Shown piece by piece: positions 17,087-25,497 of a DNA stretch of 30,907 nt (positions are counted from its first letter, which is position 1; the number at the start of each line of letters is the position of its first letter). The DNA is from JAJNBD01 sp964471475 (GTDB lineage: Bacteria > Pseudomonadota > Gammaproteobacteria > CAISUE01), in assembly GCA_964471475.1 (NCBI GenBank), contig CAYYFQ010000023.1, forward strand, positions 1 to 30,907, given 5' to 3'. The position numbers and the translations under genes are program-made. A model generated the notes under the pieces. The model did no database searches. It was not told the DNA's origin and saw nothing but the letters and a program-made list of their open reading frames with translations.

Positions 17087-17296
17087 ATGCAATTGAAATC
17101 TATTGTAGTACTCACAAGTTTACTAACAACTATTGCTTTAAGCGGATGTACCTTGCATAAAATCACTGATAAACAAGAAATTTGTGCAAATGCTAAGCGT
17201 CAAGAAATTTTCAATGGCACAAATCCAAGCAGCACTACTGCTAATAATTTGACGAATGGGCAACAAGCTGCTTTAAAAACTGCATCGGAATGCTAG
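17087..17296 (+). CDS. small lipoprotein, unknown function
   Basis: A 69-residue exported lipoprotein. Residues 1-20 are a signal peptide with lipobox LSGC, lipidated Cys21. The mature part is about 49 residues, polar, with two more cysteines (one in QEICANAK, one at the very C-terminus) that could form a disulfide. The ATG at 17087 is chosen because AGGA lies 8 bases upstream; an in-frame ATG at 17045 overlaps the scoA stop as TAATG but would place an odd polar extension before the signal peptide. No family recognised. Confidence 0.6.
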   Translation: MQLKSIVVLTSLLTTIALSGCTLHKITDKQEICANAKRQEIFNGTNPSSTTANNLTNGQQAALKTASEC

Positions 17297-17318
17297 CACA
17301 ACGATTCACACATTTTGT

Positions 17319-17431
17319 CCCTCTCCCAGCGTGACTGGGAGAGGGTGACGCGAAGCGCCGGGTGAGGGGAGCTCTAAAAGAGCCCCTGATCTCAGCAGAC
17401 AAAATAAATGACGTGATGTACTAGGGGCTCT
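17319..17431. repeat. REP-like palindromic intergenic element
   Basis: A GC-rich block in an AT-rich region between convergent genes. It begins with a perfect 11-bp inverted repeat, CCCTCTCCCAG (17319-17329) and CTGGGAGAGGG (17335-17345), with a 5-base loop. It continues through GCGAAGCGCCGGGTGAGGGG, a wording common in dispersed bacterial REP or MITE-like repeats. Then follow competing stems: GGGGAGCTC against GAGCCCC (17366-17386), and AGAGCCCCT (17379-17387) against AGGGGCTCT (17423-17431). Only one copy is in the window, so repetition is inferred from resemblance. It could also act as a bidirectional terminator. Confidence 0.65.
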
Positions 17432-17493
17432 CGTGGCAATTGATTTATTCAACAACGTCGACGTGCCCTCGGGATTCAATAACTTCTTAAATC

Positions 17494-18348
17494 TTAAATC
17501 CAATCACTTGCCGCAATTCCTGCGCCAATGCTGTTGGTATAATGGTTATATTCAATTAAACTTTGACCATACCCGCTGAACACTTGAAAATAACCTTTCA
17601 AATGCTTAGTTAATGGGAAGCTCCAACTTAAGGTTTCTGCCCCTCGTTGAAAACCGCTTTCGACTTCATTTTGTACAATAGCTGAAATAACCTGGTCGCG
17701 ATGAAAACGATAAGCTACCACTACTCTTCCATTGCCTAAATATCGCCGAATATCGGGGTTATGATCCATCATCGTTCCATCATTAAAAATATACCAAGGG
17801 CGCACACTCAACATCAATTCGTCACGCGTGAATGTTCCTTCTGCATAAGCACGATTCCAACTACGTTCATTCACTCCCCCTCGACCGTTAGATTGATGCT
17901 CTACCCCAAAATTGACTAGCTTCAAACGCCAATCCTTTCCTAAATTTTTATTCCAAAAATAAGAAGTGAAAATTTCTGGCGCATAGTTAGTTTCACTGAA
18001 AAATGCTGAATGATTGTAAGCTTGCCAATAAGATAGCTGTGAGTACGCAAAATATAGTGACGTACGTGGATTAAATAAATGATACGTAATGGGTACTTTG
18101 AAGCTGAATTGAAATTTCAGATCAATTTTATCGATATGTTCATTATCAGGTGTATTATTTTGATAAAAACTGTAATAAGGTTTTTGCGTGTAGTACACGG
18201 GCAATAAATAAGTAGGCTCATACGGTGCGATCAACCAAGGATTATGGCGCATATCGTGTTCATATTGAATACGTTGATCAATTACGTCGGCGCACGCGAT
18301 ATTTAGAAAAAATGCGGATAGCAATAGAAATAGAGAATTTTTTTTCAT
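17494..18348 (-). CDS. pldA: outer-membrane phospholipase A (OMPLA)
   Basis: Calcium-dependent beta-barrel phospholipase A1/A2 of the outer membrane that removes mislocalised phospholipids and can act in virulence. The 284-residue protein has a signal peptide ending at about residue 20 (IACA before DVID) and the OMPLA signature GVEHQSNGRGG...RSWNRAY. The catalytic triad His151, Ser153 and Asn165 has the same spacing as E. coli H142, S144, N156. The YWQAYN and ESGFQRGAETLSW strands are also family-typical. No good Shine-Dalgarno is visible before the ATG. It lies 52 bases downstream of lysS on the same strand. Confidence 0.95.
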   Translation of the reverse strand: MKKNSLFLLLSAFFLNIACADVIDQRIQYEHDMRHNPWLIAPYEPTYLLPVYYTQKPYYSFYQNNTPDNEHIDKIDLKFQFSFKVPITYHLFNPRTSLYFAYSQLSYWQAYNHSAFFSETNYAPEIFTSYFWNKNLGKDWRLKLVNFGVEHQSNGRGGVNERSWNRAYAEGTFTRDELMLSVRPWYIFNDGTMMDHNPDIRRYLGNGRVVVAYRFHRDQVISAIVQNEVESGFQRGAETLSWSFPLTKHLKGYFQVFSGYGQSLIEYNHYTNSIGAGIAASDWI

Positions 18349-18400
18349 GTGTTTTTTTTATAGTAAAATTTAAATATTGTTACTTTATTTTGCTTCCAAC

Positions 18401-19906
18401 TTAGCTCGACGCAGATCGCATATGCGGAAATAAAATCACATCGCGTATTGATGGAGCGTTGGTAAATAACATAGCTAATCGATCAATACCAATCCCCTCA
18501 CCCGCTGCAGGCGGCATTCCATATTCAAGCGCAGTGATGTAATCTTCATCAAAATGCATTGCTTCTTGATCGCCTGCATTTTTTTGCTCCACTTGTTTTT
18601 TAAATCTTGCCGCTTGATCTTCAGGATCATTAAGTTCTGAAAAACCATTAGCAATTTCACGACCACCCACAAATAATTCAAAACGATCAGTAATAAAAGG
18701 ATTCTCATCATTACAACGCGCAAGTGGGGATACTTCCACAGGATATTCGGTAATAAATGTCGGCTGAATAAGCTTTGCCTCCACTGTTTGCTCAAATAAT
18801 TCCACTTGCAATTTACCTAATCCCACATTTTTAGGAATAGCTAATTTTAAACGAGCAAATAGTTGCGTAATGGCTTCTATATCATTTAGCTGCGCTAAAG
18901 CAATCTCAGGATTAAAATGCACAATCGATTCCAGAACAGTCATTCGTGCAAAAGTTTTTGCAAAATTAATTTTGTGTCCTTGATATTCAATTTCTGTAGT
19001 ACCTTTTAAAGCTAATGATAGTTCACGAAATAACAATTCTGATAAATCCATCAACTCTTTGTAAGTGGCGTACGCTTGATAAAACTCCAACATAGTAAAC
19101 TCAGGATTATGACGTGTAGACAACCCTTCATTACGAAAACTTCGATTGATTTCGTAGACGCGATCAAAACCACCCACAATCAATCTTTTTAAATATAATT
19201 CTGGAGAGATACGCAAAAATAATGGCATATCTAAGGCGTGATGATGCGTGGTAAAAGGCTTGGCCGTAGCACCCCCAGGAATTACTTGCATCATGGGAGT
19301 TTCTACTTCGAGAAATTGCCGTTTTTCTAAAAATTGGCGGATAAAAGAAATAATTTTGCTACGCAAACGGAAAAGTTCTCGAGTTTCCTCATTTACCATC
19401 AAATCTAGATACCGTTGGCGATAACGCATTTCTTGGTCAGTAAGACCATGGAATTTATCTGGCAATGGACGTAAAGATTTACTAATCAAAACAACCGTTT
19501 CTGCTTTGATTGTCAACTCCCCAGTCTTTGTTTTAAATAATTTACCACTCACCCCTACAATATCGCCCACATCCCAATGTTTAAAATTCTCGTAAACCTC
19601 TTCTCCTACCAACTCTTTTGACAAATACACTTGAATTCGGCCGCTATTATCTTGCACGTGTAAAAAACTTGCTTTACCCATCACACGCTTTAGCATCATT
19701 CGACCTGCCACAAAAAAAGTTAACGCCAAACTTTCCAAGGCCGCCTCATCTAAAGGTGCATAATTTTGCATTAATTCTTGGGCGGTATGAAGTTGTTTAA
19801 AATGATTAGGATACGCCTGCCCTTTTAGGCGCAACGCGCTTAATTTTTCACGGCGTGTTTTTAACAATTCGGAAAGATTTTCTAAGTTATTATTTTCATG
19901 ATTCAT
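18401..19906 (-). CDS. lysS: lysyl-tRNA synthetase, class II
   Basis: Charges tRNA-Lys with lysine. The 501-residue protein is full length (E. coli LysS 505). It has an N-terminal OB-fold anticodon-binding domain (about 60-150, GRMMLKRVMGKASFLHVQD), then the class II core with motif 1 (FLEVETPMMQ), motif 2 (FRNEGLSTRHNPEFTMLEFYQAY) and motif 3 (GIGIDRLAML, near residue 470). The ATG overlaps the thyX stop by 4 bases (ATGA), so the two genes are coupled. prfB, often upstream of lysS, is absent here. Confidence 0.97.
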   Translation of the reverse strand: MNHENNNLENLSELLKTRREKLSALRLKGQAYPNHFKQLHTAQELMQNYAPLDEAALESLALTFFVAGRMMLKRVMGKASFLHVQDNSGRIQVYLSKELVGEEVYENFKHWDVGDIVGVSGKLFKTKTGELTIKAETVVLISKSLRPLPDKFHGLTDQEMRYRQRYLDLMVNEETRELFRLRSKIISFIRQFLEKRQFLEVETPMMQVIPGGATAKPFTTHHHALDMPLFLRISPELYLKRLIVGGFDRVYEINRSFRNEGLSTRHNPEFTMLEFYQAYATYKELMDLSELLFRELSLALKGTTEIEYQGHKINFAKTFARMTVLESIVHFNPEIALAQLNDIEAITQLFARLKLAIPKNVGLGKLQVELFEQTVEAKLIQPTFITEYPVEVSPLARCNDENPFITDRFELFVGGREIANGFSELNDPEDQAARFKKQVEQKNAGDQEAMHFDEDYITALEYGMPPAAGEGIGIDRLAMLFTNAPSIRDVILFPHMRSASS

Positions 19907-20577
19907 GAGTCTAATTCGAACTCCATTGCTTCAAAAGTGTTAGGGAAATAAGGGTGCATGGCTTTAGCAATTGAATACGCTAGTTGTGAATGCTCTTTTT
20001 GTGTGCCATTGCCTAAACGCTGTTTAAGATAAAACATCATATCACGCAAAGTAGCGGTAATATAAAGTCGACTTTCAATAAGACCTTCGGGCAACAAAGA
20101 ACGCGCTACTTCTTTCGCGATCCCTTTTTTTAAAGCTGCTTCATAATTATTACGAGTCACATTCCACACCTCATCTTGTGCCTTTTTCCAAAAAGCATGA
20201 ACTTCAGGATCATCGGTTTCTAAAGATTTCTGACGATTTTGATGATCTTGCAAACGACATTCTTGTTGGATGGGGGTCTCTGGCATCACTGCATAACGAC
20301 CACTGTATTCTTGCACATTCAAACTTCGATGTCTAATAAGTTGATGGCTAATCGCTCGTGTTGTTTCAACTTCCAACGAAACTGCTACCATTTGAAACGG
20401 ACTAAAGTGGCCTTCTCTGAGTAAAAACTTTAGCAACTTGGGTGCGGTAAGGGTATTATATTGATTTTTGGGTGAAGAAACTCGCGCCATATAAATCACT
20501 AATTCTTCGGCACTCATGTGCGCTAAATCTTCAGCGACAGGTTTGGTAATAGCAATTAAACGAGCGCTATGCGTCAT
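19903..20577 (-). CDS. thyX: FAD-dependent thymidylate synthase
   Basis: Makes dTMP from dUMP using methylene-tetrahydrofolate, NADPH and FAD. The 224-residue protein contains the RHRx7S signature as RHRSLNVQEYSGRY (Arg82 to Tyr95, with Ser92 at the conserved serine), preceded by EGHFSPFQMVAVSLEVETTRAISHQL, which is the FAD/dUMP-binding helix-loop. The wording QEYS instead of NEYS marks a subgroup of the family. AGGAAG stands 4 bases before the ATG. It is coupled to lysS and has a good promoter just upstream. ThyX replaces ThyA in many obligate and facultative intracellular bacteria; whether thyA is missing here cannot be seen. Confidence 0.96.
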   Translation of the reverse strand: MTHSARLIAITKPVAEDLAHMSAEELVIYMARVSSPKNQYNTLTAPKLLKFLLREGHFSPFQMVAVSLEVETTRAISHQLIRHRSLNVQEYSGRYAVMPETPIQQECRLQDHQNRQKSLETDDPEVHAFWKKAQDEVWNVTRNNYEAALKKGIAKEVARSLLPEGLIESRLYITATLRDMMFYLKQRLGNGTQKEHSQLAYSIAKAMHPYFPNTFEAMEFELDS

Positions 20578-20607
20578 AAAGCTTCCTTGATTTTTTAAAA
20601 GTAAATT

Positions 20608-20636
20608 ATTTTAACTGCTGATAAGGGCGATGTCTA
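20608..20636 (-). promoter_or_regulatory. sigma-70-like promoter of thyX-lysS
   Basis: Read on the minus strand: TAGACA (20631-20636), 17 bases, then TAAAAT (20608-20613). Each hexamer matches the sigma-70 consensus at 5 of 6 positions and the spacing is optimal. The -10 box is 30 bases before the thyX ATG, and the promoter starts just after the vapC stop, so thyX-lysS can be transcribed independently of the toxin-antitoxin pair. Confidence 0.6.
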
Positions 20637-20641
20637 ACTTT

Positions 20642-21025
20642 TTAACGGATGACGGTAATATCAATACCCAGTTTAAGCTTAGACCATATTTTATCTGCTG
20701 TTAACACAGAGGCATTATAGCTTTTTGCTAAGGCAAGACAAGCACGGTCTCCGAAAGATAAACCATATTTTTGTGTATGTTTTATGAAAGAAGCTGCTTG
20801 TTGTGCTTGTTTAAAATCAAAGGGAATGACCTCTTTAACAAACTCGGCAGATTTAAAAATAATCATTTCATTGGCGCCTTTTTTAATTAAACAAGCCATC
20901 ACCTCAGAAAGATTTACTGTAGAAATATAGACCGCATCAATGTGTTTTTCCACAATGCTATAACCGGGCTCTTCACTCAAAAATGCTAATAAAGCAGAAG
21001 CATCTAAAACAAACAGCTTATTCAC
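20642..21025 (-). CDS. vapC: PIN-domain ribonuclease toxin, VapC family
   Basis: Predicted toxin of a type II toxin-antitoxin module; VapC proteins are Mg-dependent RNases that cut tRNA or rRNA. The 127-residue protein shows the acidic PIN quartet: Asp8 (VLDASALLAF), Glu41 (LSEVMA), Asp93 (SFGDRACLALA) and Asp111 (VLTADKIW). The start overlaps the end of the upstream AbrB-type gene by 8 bases, the usual antitoxin-first arrangement. The set of catalytic residues is complete, so it looks intact. The RNA target is unknown. Confidence 0.9.
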   Translation of the reverse strand: MNKLFVLDASALLAFLSEEPGYSIVEKHIDAVYISTVNLSEVMACLIKKGANEMIIFKSAEFVKEVIPFDFKQAQQAASFIKHTQKYGLSFGDRACLALAKSYNASVLTADKIWSKLKLGIDITVIR

Positions 21026-21263
21026 GACTTGCTTCCTCTTTGCGCATGCTTAATAACTCTTGAACCAAGCTTTTTCCTTTCGCACAACGCTTTACTTCCG
21101 CGCGAATTTTTTTCAATTCATACTTTAAACTTGTTAAACGTAAGGTTTTGCCTTCCAATCTTAAAAGAATTTCATCACCTGCCTCAAGCTGTAACGCATG
21201 CCGATAAGAGGCAGGAATAATAACTCTACCGCTTTCATTGATTTTAGCTCTTACTTCATTCAT
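21018..21263 (-). CDS. AbrB/MazE-family antitoxin
   Basis: An 81-residue DNA-binding antitoxin partner of the VapC toxin that overlaps it by 8 bases. The N-terminal half is a swapped-hairpin AbrB domain: KINESGRVIIPASYRHALQLEAGDEILLRLEG. The C-terminal half is basic and helical (LKYELKKIRAEVKRCAKGKSL) and probably embraces the toxin. GAGG lies upstream of the ATG. A modest promoter candidate, TTGTTT with 17-base spacing to TAACAT, lies about 30 bases upstream on the minus strand; such modules usually repress themselves there. Confidence 0.87.
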   Translation of the reverse strand: MNEVRAKINESGRVIIPASYRHALQLEAGDEILLRLEGKTLRLTSLKYELKKIRAEVKRCAKGKSLVQELLSMRKEEASRE

Positions 21264-21396
21264 TGTCGTAACCTCTAAATTCTGACATTTTTATGTTAAA
21301 TGACAATAGCAAAAAAAACAAGTGACCAAATAACAGGACCACCTCATTATCAACCGTATGAATTTTTAAGGTAGCTCTGGGCCAAATAAACCATGC

Positions 21397-21426
21397 TTGC
21401 ACCCTCTTCAAAGAACACGGTAGAAT
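21397..21426 (+). promoter_or_regulatory. candidate promoter of the kdp operon
   Basis: TTGCAC (21397-21402), 18 bases, then TAGAAT (21421-21426), 32 bases before the first small frame of the operon. The -10 matches sigma-70 at 5 of 6 positions, the -35 at only 3, which fits an operon that needs activation. No KdpE-type operator could be recognised by eye. Confidence 0.35.
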
Positions 21427-21458
21427 ATCTTCTCTGGTTGATTGGACATGATTCTGTT

Positions 21459-21560
21459 ATGCTCGACTTCTATTTACTTATTGTATTTATTGCCTTCTTT
21501 GCGATCTGCTTTGGCATAATTTACTTTTTTAATTTGTTAGCCAAGGACCCAAGCCAATGA
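21459..21560 (+). CDS. unnamed 33-residue membrane peptide at the head of the kdp operon
   Basis: A short frame of 33 codons starting at the ATG at 21459. It begins MLDFYLLIVF, forms one long hydrophobic helix (about residues 3-28) and ends with a short charged tail (AKDPSQ). Its TGA overlaps the kdpF ATG as ATGA, the same kind of junction that joins kdpA and kdpB, which argues that it is translated. Small single-helix frames are often seen before kdpF in other bacteria, from general knowledge, but I know of no assigned role. The Shine-Dalgarno is weak (GGA). Confidence 0.55.
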   Translation: MLDFYLLIVFIAFFAICFGIIYFFNLLAKDPSQ

Positions 21561-21643
21561 TTCTCTATATAATTAGTGGAATCGTTTCAATAGCCTTGTT
21601 ACTTTATCTTTTATTTGTATTATTTAAACCTGAAAAGTTTTAA
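21557..21643 (+). CDS. kdpF: potassium-transporting ATPase small subunit KdpF
   Basis: A 28-residue single-helix protein, the usual size of KdpF (29 in E. coli), which stabilises the KdpFABC complex in the inner membrane. The sequence starts MILYIISGIV, is hydrophobic through residue 23 and ends with the family-typical LFKPEKF. It lies 56 bases before kdpA and overlaps the preceding small frame by 4 bases. Confidence 0.85.
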   Translation: MILYIISGIVSIALLLYLLFVLFKPEKF

Positions 21644-21699
21644 CGACTTAGCCATTTTATGCACCCTGTTTCATCTCTCCTCACCCCGAAGGACTCTTC

Positions 21700-23433
21700 A
21701 TGACTCAAATAGGCTTATTACAAATTTTATTTTTTCTGTGCATTTTACTTCTAATGGTCAAACCTTTAGGAAAATACATGGCGAATATTTATCTGGGTAA
21801 ACCTACCCTTGCTGTCAAAATAGGCTGGCCTATTGAGCGCGCTATTTATCGTCTGTGTGGTGTTAACCCTTTAGAAAGCATGGATTGGAAAAAATACTTA
21901 ACCAATCTCTTACTTTTTAATATTCTAGGCTTATTCCTAGTTTATTTTTTGCAAAGGCTTCAAGGCTTTTTACCTCTTAACCCGGAGCACTTCACTAATG
22001 TCCCACCTTTTTTAGCTTTTAATACCGCCATTAGCTTTGTCACCAATACTAATTGGCAAGCGTATGGAGGCGAAACTACGCTAAGCTATTTAACGCAAAT
22101 GCTCGGTTTAACGGTACAAAACTTTGTGTCAGCCGCGACTGGTTTAAGCATTGGTATAGCATTTATTCGAGGACTCACCACCAAAGAAAATACCAGTTTA
22201 GGTAATTGTTGGGTCGATATGACACGCAGTATTCTGTATATTTTATTACCCCTAGCTATTTTGTTAAGTACGTTTTTAATTTCTCAAGGGGTAATTCAAA
22301 ACTTTAAACCTTATCAAACAGCCCACACCTTAGAACAATCACTCGGCACTCCTCAACTATTACCCATGGGCCCTGCTGCTTCTCAAATCGCCATTAAACA
22401 ACTTGGCTCAAACGGCGGTGGATTTTTTAATGTCAATTCTGCACATCCTTTTGAAAATCCTACTCCTTGGTCAAACTTTTTTGAAATGCTCGCCTTAGTA
22501 GCCATTCCCGCAGCGCTTTGCTACACCTTTGGCATCATGGTCAAAGACCGCAAACAAGGTTGGGCGCTTTTTTTTGCTCTATTTTTACTATTTATTCCTG
22601 TAATATTTTTTGCCACTCACACTGAGCAAACCACCAACCCACAATTTATTCATCTTGGTATCGCCTCTTCTCCTATTAATGACCTTTATCCGGGTGCTAA
22701 CTTAGAAGGTAAAGAAACACGTTTTGGTATCAATGGCTCTGTCCTCTGGAGCGTGGCGACAAACGCTGGCACTAATGGCGCCGTGAATGCTTCTATTGAT
22801 TCTTTTATGCCATTAACCGGAGGAGCTGTGGTTTGGATCATGCACTTAGGTGAAGCATCCTTTGGAGGATTAGGAGTAGGCCTCTCTGGAGCTCTCTTGC
22901 TCGTCATTATTACCGCCTTTATTGCAGGATTAATGGTGGGAAGAACCCCGGAATTTTTAGGCAAAAAAATTGAACCTTTTGAAATGAAAATGGCAACCAT
23001 TAGTCTTTTAATTATGCCTTTAATCGTCCTACTTTTTACCGCAATTGCCGTCGTAACCCCAAGCGCACTCAGCTCACTTGGTAATCCTGGCCCTCATGGT
23101 TTTACAGAAATTTTGTATGCTTTTACTTCAAGTGTAAAAAATAATGGAAGCGCCTTTCAAGGTCTAAACGCCAACACACCTTTTTTTAATTTATTTACAG
23201 GAATTGCTATGTTGATCGGTCGGTTTTGGCTTGCTATTCCCACACTGGCCATTGCAGGTTCTTTAGCACGCAAAAAAATTATCCCACATACCTCCGGCAC
23301 GTTACCTACCAATGACGCTTTATTTGTGATTCTGCTCATGAGTGTAGGGCTTGTCATTGGCGCACTCGCTTTTTTACCTGCATTATGTTTAGGGCCTATC
23401 GTAGAACATCTCATGATTTGGAAAACGATATGA
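21700..23433 (+). CDS. kdpA: potassium-transporting ATPase potassium-binding subunit KdpA
   Basis: Channel-like subunit of the KdpFABC P-type ATPase; selects K+ in the membrane. The 577-residue protein has about ten membrane segments and the four selectivity-filter loops: TNTNWQAYGGETTLSY (115-130), GSNGGGFFNVNSAHPFENP, ATNAGTNGAVNASIDSF and the SVKNNGSAFQGL stretch. Length fits the family (E. coli 557). GAAGGA stands just before the ATG. The stop overlaps the kdpB ATG as ATGA. All filter glycines appear present, so it looks functional. Confidence 0.97.
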   Translation: MTQIGLLQILFFLCILLLMVKPLGKYMANIYLGKPTLAVKIGWPIERAIYRLCGVNPLESMDWKKYLTNLLLFNILGLFLVYFLQRLQGFLPLNPEHFTNVPPFLAFNTAISFVTNTNWQAYGGETTLSYLTQMLGLTVQNFVSAATGLSIGIAFIRGLTTKENTSLGNCWVDMTRSILYILLPLAILLSTFLISQGVIQNFKPYQTAHTLEQSLGTPQLLPMGPAASQIAIKQLGSNGGGFFNVNSAHPFENPTPWSNFFEMLALVAIPAALCYTFGIMVKDRKQGWALFFALFLLFIPVIFFATHTEQTTNPQFIHLGIASSPINDLYPGANLEGKETRFGINGSVLWSVATNAGTNGAVNASIDSFMPLTGGAVVWIMHLGEASFGGLGVGLSGALLLVIITAFIAGLMVGRTPEFLGKKIEPFEMKMATISLLIMPLIVLLFTAIAVVTPSALSSLGNPGPHGFTEILYAFTSSVKNNGSAFQGLNANTPFFNLFTGIAMLIGRFWLAIPTLAIAGSLARKKIIPHTSGTLPTNDALFVILLMSVGLVIGALAFLPALCLGPIVEHLMIWKTI

Positions 23434-25496
23434 CCATCAAAAACCGCTCGATTTGGAATCCTGATATTTTAAAAAATGCATTGTTAGACGCGTTGATTAA
23501 ATTAGCGCCTAAAACACAACTGCACAACCCTGTCATGTTTACTGTGTACATCACCGCACTCCTTACTACGGGTTTATTAATTCAAGCTCTATTTGGCCAC
23601 GGTGAAACCGATACTTCTTTTATTTTATCGATTTGTTTATGGCTATGGTTTACTGTACTTTTTGCAAATTTTGCAGAAGCTATGGCTGAAGGTCGCGGCA
23701 AAGCGCAAGCGCAATCTTTACGCAAAACCCAACGCGATATTCAAGCCAAAAAACTAAGCAAACCTGAATACCATGCTAAACAAATTATCGTACCCTCGAC
23801 ATCTTTGCGCATGGGAGATTTTGTTTTAGTAGAAGCAGGAGATTTTATTCCCAGTGATGGAGAAGTCATCGAAGGGATTGCTTCTGTCAACGAAAGTGCT
23901 ATCACAGGAGAAAGTGCTCCTGTCATTCGTGAAAGTGGAGGAGATCGCAGTGCAGTCACCGGAGGCACCCAAGTGCTATCCGACAATTTAATCGTACGTG
24001 TGACCTCAAATCCTGGCGAAACTTTTTTAGATCGTATGATTGCTTTGGTGGAAGGAGCTAAACGGCAAAAAACGCCTAATGAATTAGCTTTAACTATTTT
24101 ACTTTCTGCATTAACCTTTATTTTTCTTTTAGTGTGCATAACTCTCTTGCCATTTTCGATGTATGGCGTTCATGCGATGCATAGCGGTCATATCATTTCT
24201 ATCACCGTATTAGCGGCTCTCTTCGTTTGTTTAGCCCCCACCACCATTGGTGCCCTCCTCTCTTCTATTTGTATTGCAGGAATTGATCGCGTGATCCAAG
24301 CCAATGTGATAGCGCTTTCAGGTAAAGCGGTAGAAGCAGCGGGCGATATTGACACTTTACTCTTAGACAAAACCGGCACCATTACTCTTGGTAATCGACA
24401 AGCCACGGAATTTATTGCTGCGCCCAATGTACTTATTGAAAGATTAGCCGATGCTGCACAACTTTCTTCTCTTGCCGATGAAACACCCGAAGGTCGGAGT
24501 ATTGTAATTCTTGCAAAAGAAAAATATGGGCTAAGGGCACGAGAAATTAATGAACTCCAAGTCACATTCATTCCTTTTACTGCACAAACTCGCATGAGTG
24601 GCGCTAATTTACCTGGGCGCCAAATTCGTAAAGGAGCAGCCCAAGCCATCGAAGCGCATATTGAAAGTTTGGGAGGACAGTTTCCTGCCGTGGTGCAACA
24701 CACTGTTGAACAAATTGCATCCAAAGGTGGAACCCCTCTCGTGGTGTGTGAAAATGCTGAAGTTTTAGGGGTTATTTATCTTAAAGACATTATCAAAGGT
24801 GGCATACGCGAACGCTTTGCTCAATTACGCGAGATGGGTATTCGCACTATTATGGTGACCGGTGATAACCCGTTAACAGCAGCTGCGATTGCAGCTGAAG
24901 CGGGAGTGGATGATTTTTTAGCAAATGCTAAACCAGAAGACAAGCTAGCTTTAATCCGTAAACTGCAAGCAAGTGGCCACTTAGTCGCGATGACAGGAGA
25001 TGGCAATAATGACGCTCCAGCGTTAGCGCAAGCCGATGTGGCAGTCGCGATGAACTCAGGAACACAAGCAGCCAAAGAAGCTGGCAATCTTGTGGATTTA
25101 GACTCCAATCCCACCAAACTCATTGAAGTCGTAGAAATTGGCAAACAATTGTTAATGACTCGTGGCGCATTAACCACTTTCAGCATTGCCAATGATATTG
25201 CCAAATATTTTGCTATTCTACCTGCTGCATTTATCACTACTTATCCGATTTTAAAAGAACTCAATATCATGCACTTACATTCACCGCAATCCGCTATTTT
25301 ATCAGCCGTCATCTTTAATGCGGTGATCATTGTTTGTCTGATACCTTTGGCATTAAGAGGTGTATCTTATAAACGTGTTTCTGCTGCCAAATTATTACGA
25401 AACAACATTGTGCTGTATGGAATTAGCGGCCTTATTGTGCCTTTTATTGGCATAAAACTAATCGATATTTTTTTAACTTTATGCCATTTGGTATAA
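23430..25496 (+). CDS. kdpB: potassium-transporting ATPase ATP-binding subunit KdpB
   Basis: P-type ATPase catalytic subunit that hydrolyses ATP to drive K+ uptake. The 688-residue product (E. coli 682) has TGES (159-162) in the actuator domain, the phosphorylation motif DKTGT with Asp313, a KGAAQAIE nucleotide-binding stretch, and MTGDGNNDAPALAQADVAVAM in the P domain. The frame opens upstream to 23385 inside kdpA; the ATG at 23430 is chosen because it forms an ATGA overlap with the kdpA stop and gives the standard N-terminus. All catalytic motifs are intact. Confidence 0.97.
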   Translation: MTIKNRSIWNPDILKNALLDALIKLAPKTQLHNPVMFTVYITALLTTGLLIQALFGHGETDTSFILSICLWLWFTVLFANFAEAMAEGRGKAQAQSLRKTQRDIQAKKLSKPEYHAKQIIVPSTSLRMGDFVLVEAGDFIPSDGEVIEGIASVNESAITGESAPVIRESGGDRSAVTGGTQVLSDNLIVRVTSNPGETFLDRMIALVEGAKRQKTPNELALTILLSALTFIFLLVCITLLPFSMYGVHAMHSGHIISITVLAALFVCLAPTTIGALLSSICIAGIDRVIQANVIALSGKAVEAAGDIDTLLLDKTGTITLGNRQATEFIAAPNVLIERLADAAQLSSLADETPEGRSIVILAKEKYGLRAREINELQVTFIPFTAQTRMSGANLPGRQIRKGAAQAIEAHIESLGGQFPAVVQHTVEQIASKGGTPLVVCENAEVLGVIYLKDIIKGGIRERFAQLREMGIRTIMVTGDNPLTAAAIAAEAGVDDFLANAKPEDKLALIRKLQASGHLVAMTGDGNNDAPALAQADVAVAMNSGTQAAKEAGNLVDLDSNPTKLIEVVEIGKQLLMTRGALTTFSIANDIAKYFAILPAAFITTYPILKELNIMHLHSPQSAILSAVIFNAVIIVCLIPLALRGVSYKRVSAAKLLRNNIVLYGISGLIVPFIGIKLIDIFLTLCHLV

Positions 25497-25497
25497 A

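Noticed and set aside
17306..17503. 65-codon minus-strand frame over the palindromic element
   Set aside because: Its sequence (LPSPGASRHPLPVTLGEG) is the translation of the REP-like repeat, a well-known type of spurious annotation, and it has no ribosome-binding site.
21449..21520. 23-codon frame from the ATG at 21449
   Set aside because: Overlaps the 33-residue membrane peptide in another frame, ends without coupling to kdpF and shows no protein-like pattern.
24188..24724. 178-codon frame antisense to kdpB
   Set aside because: Opposite-strand shadow of strongly conserved KdpB coding sequence; the protein looks compositionally odd and has no start signal.
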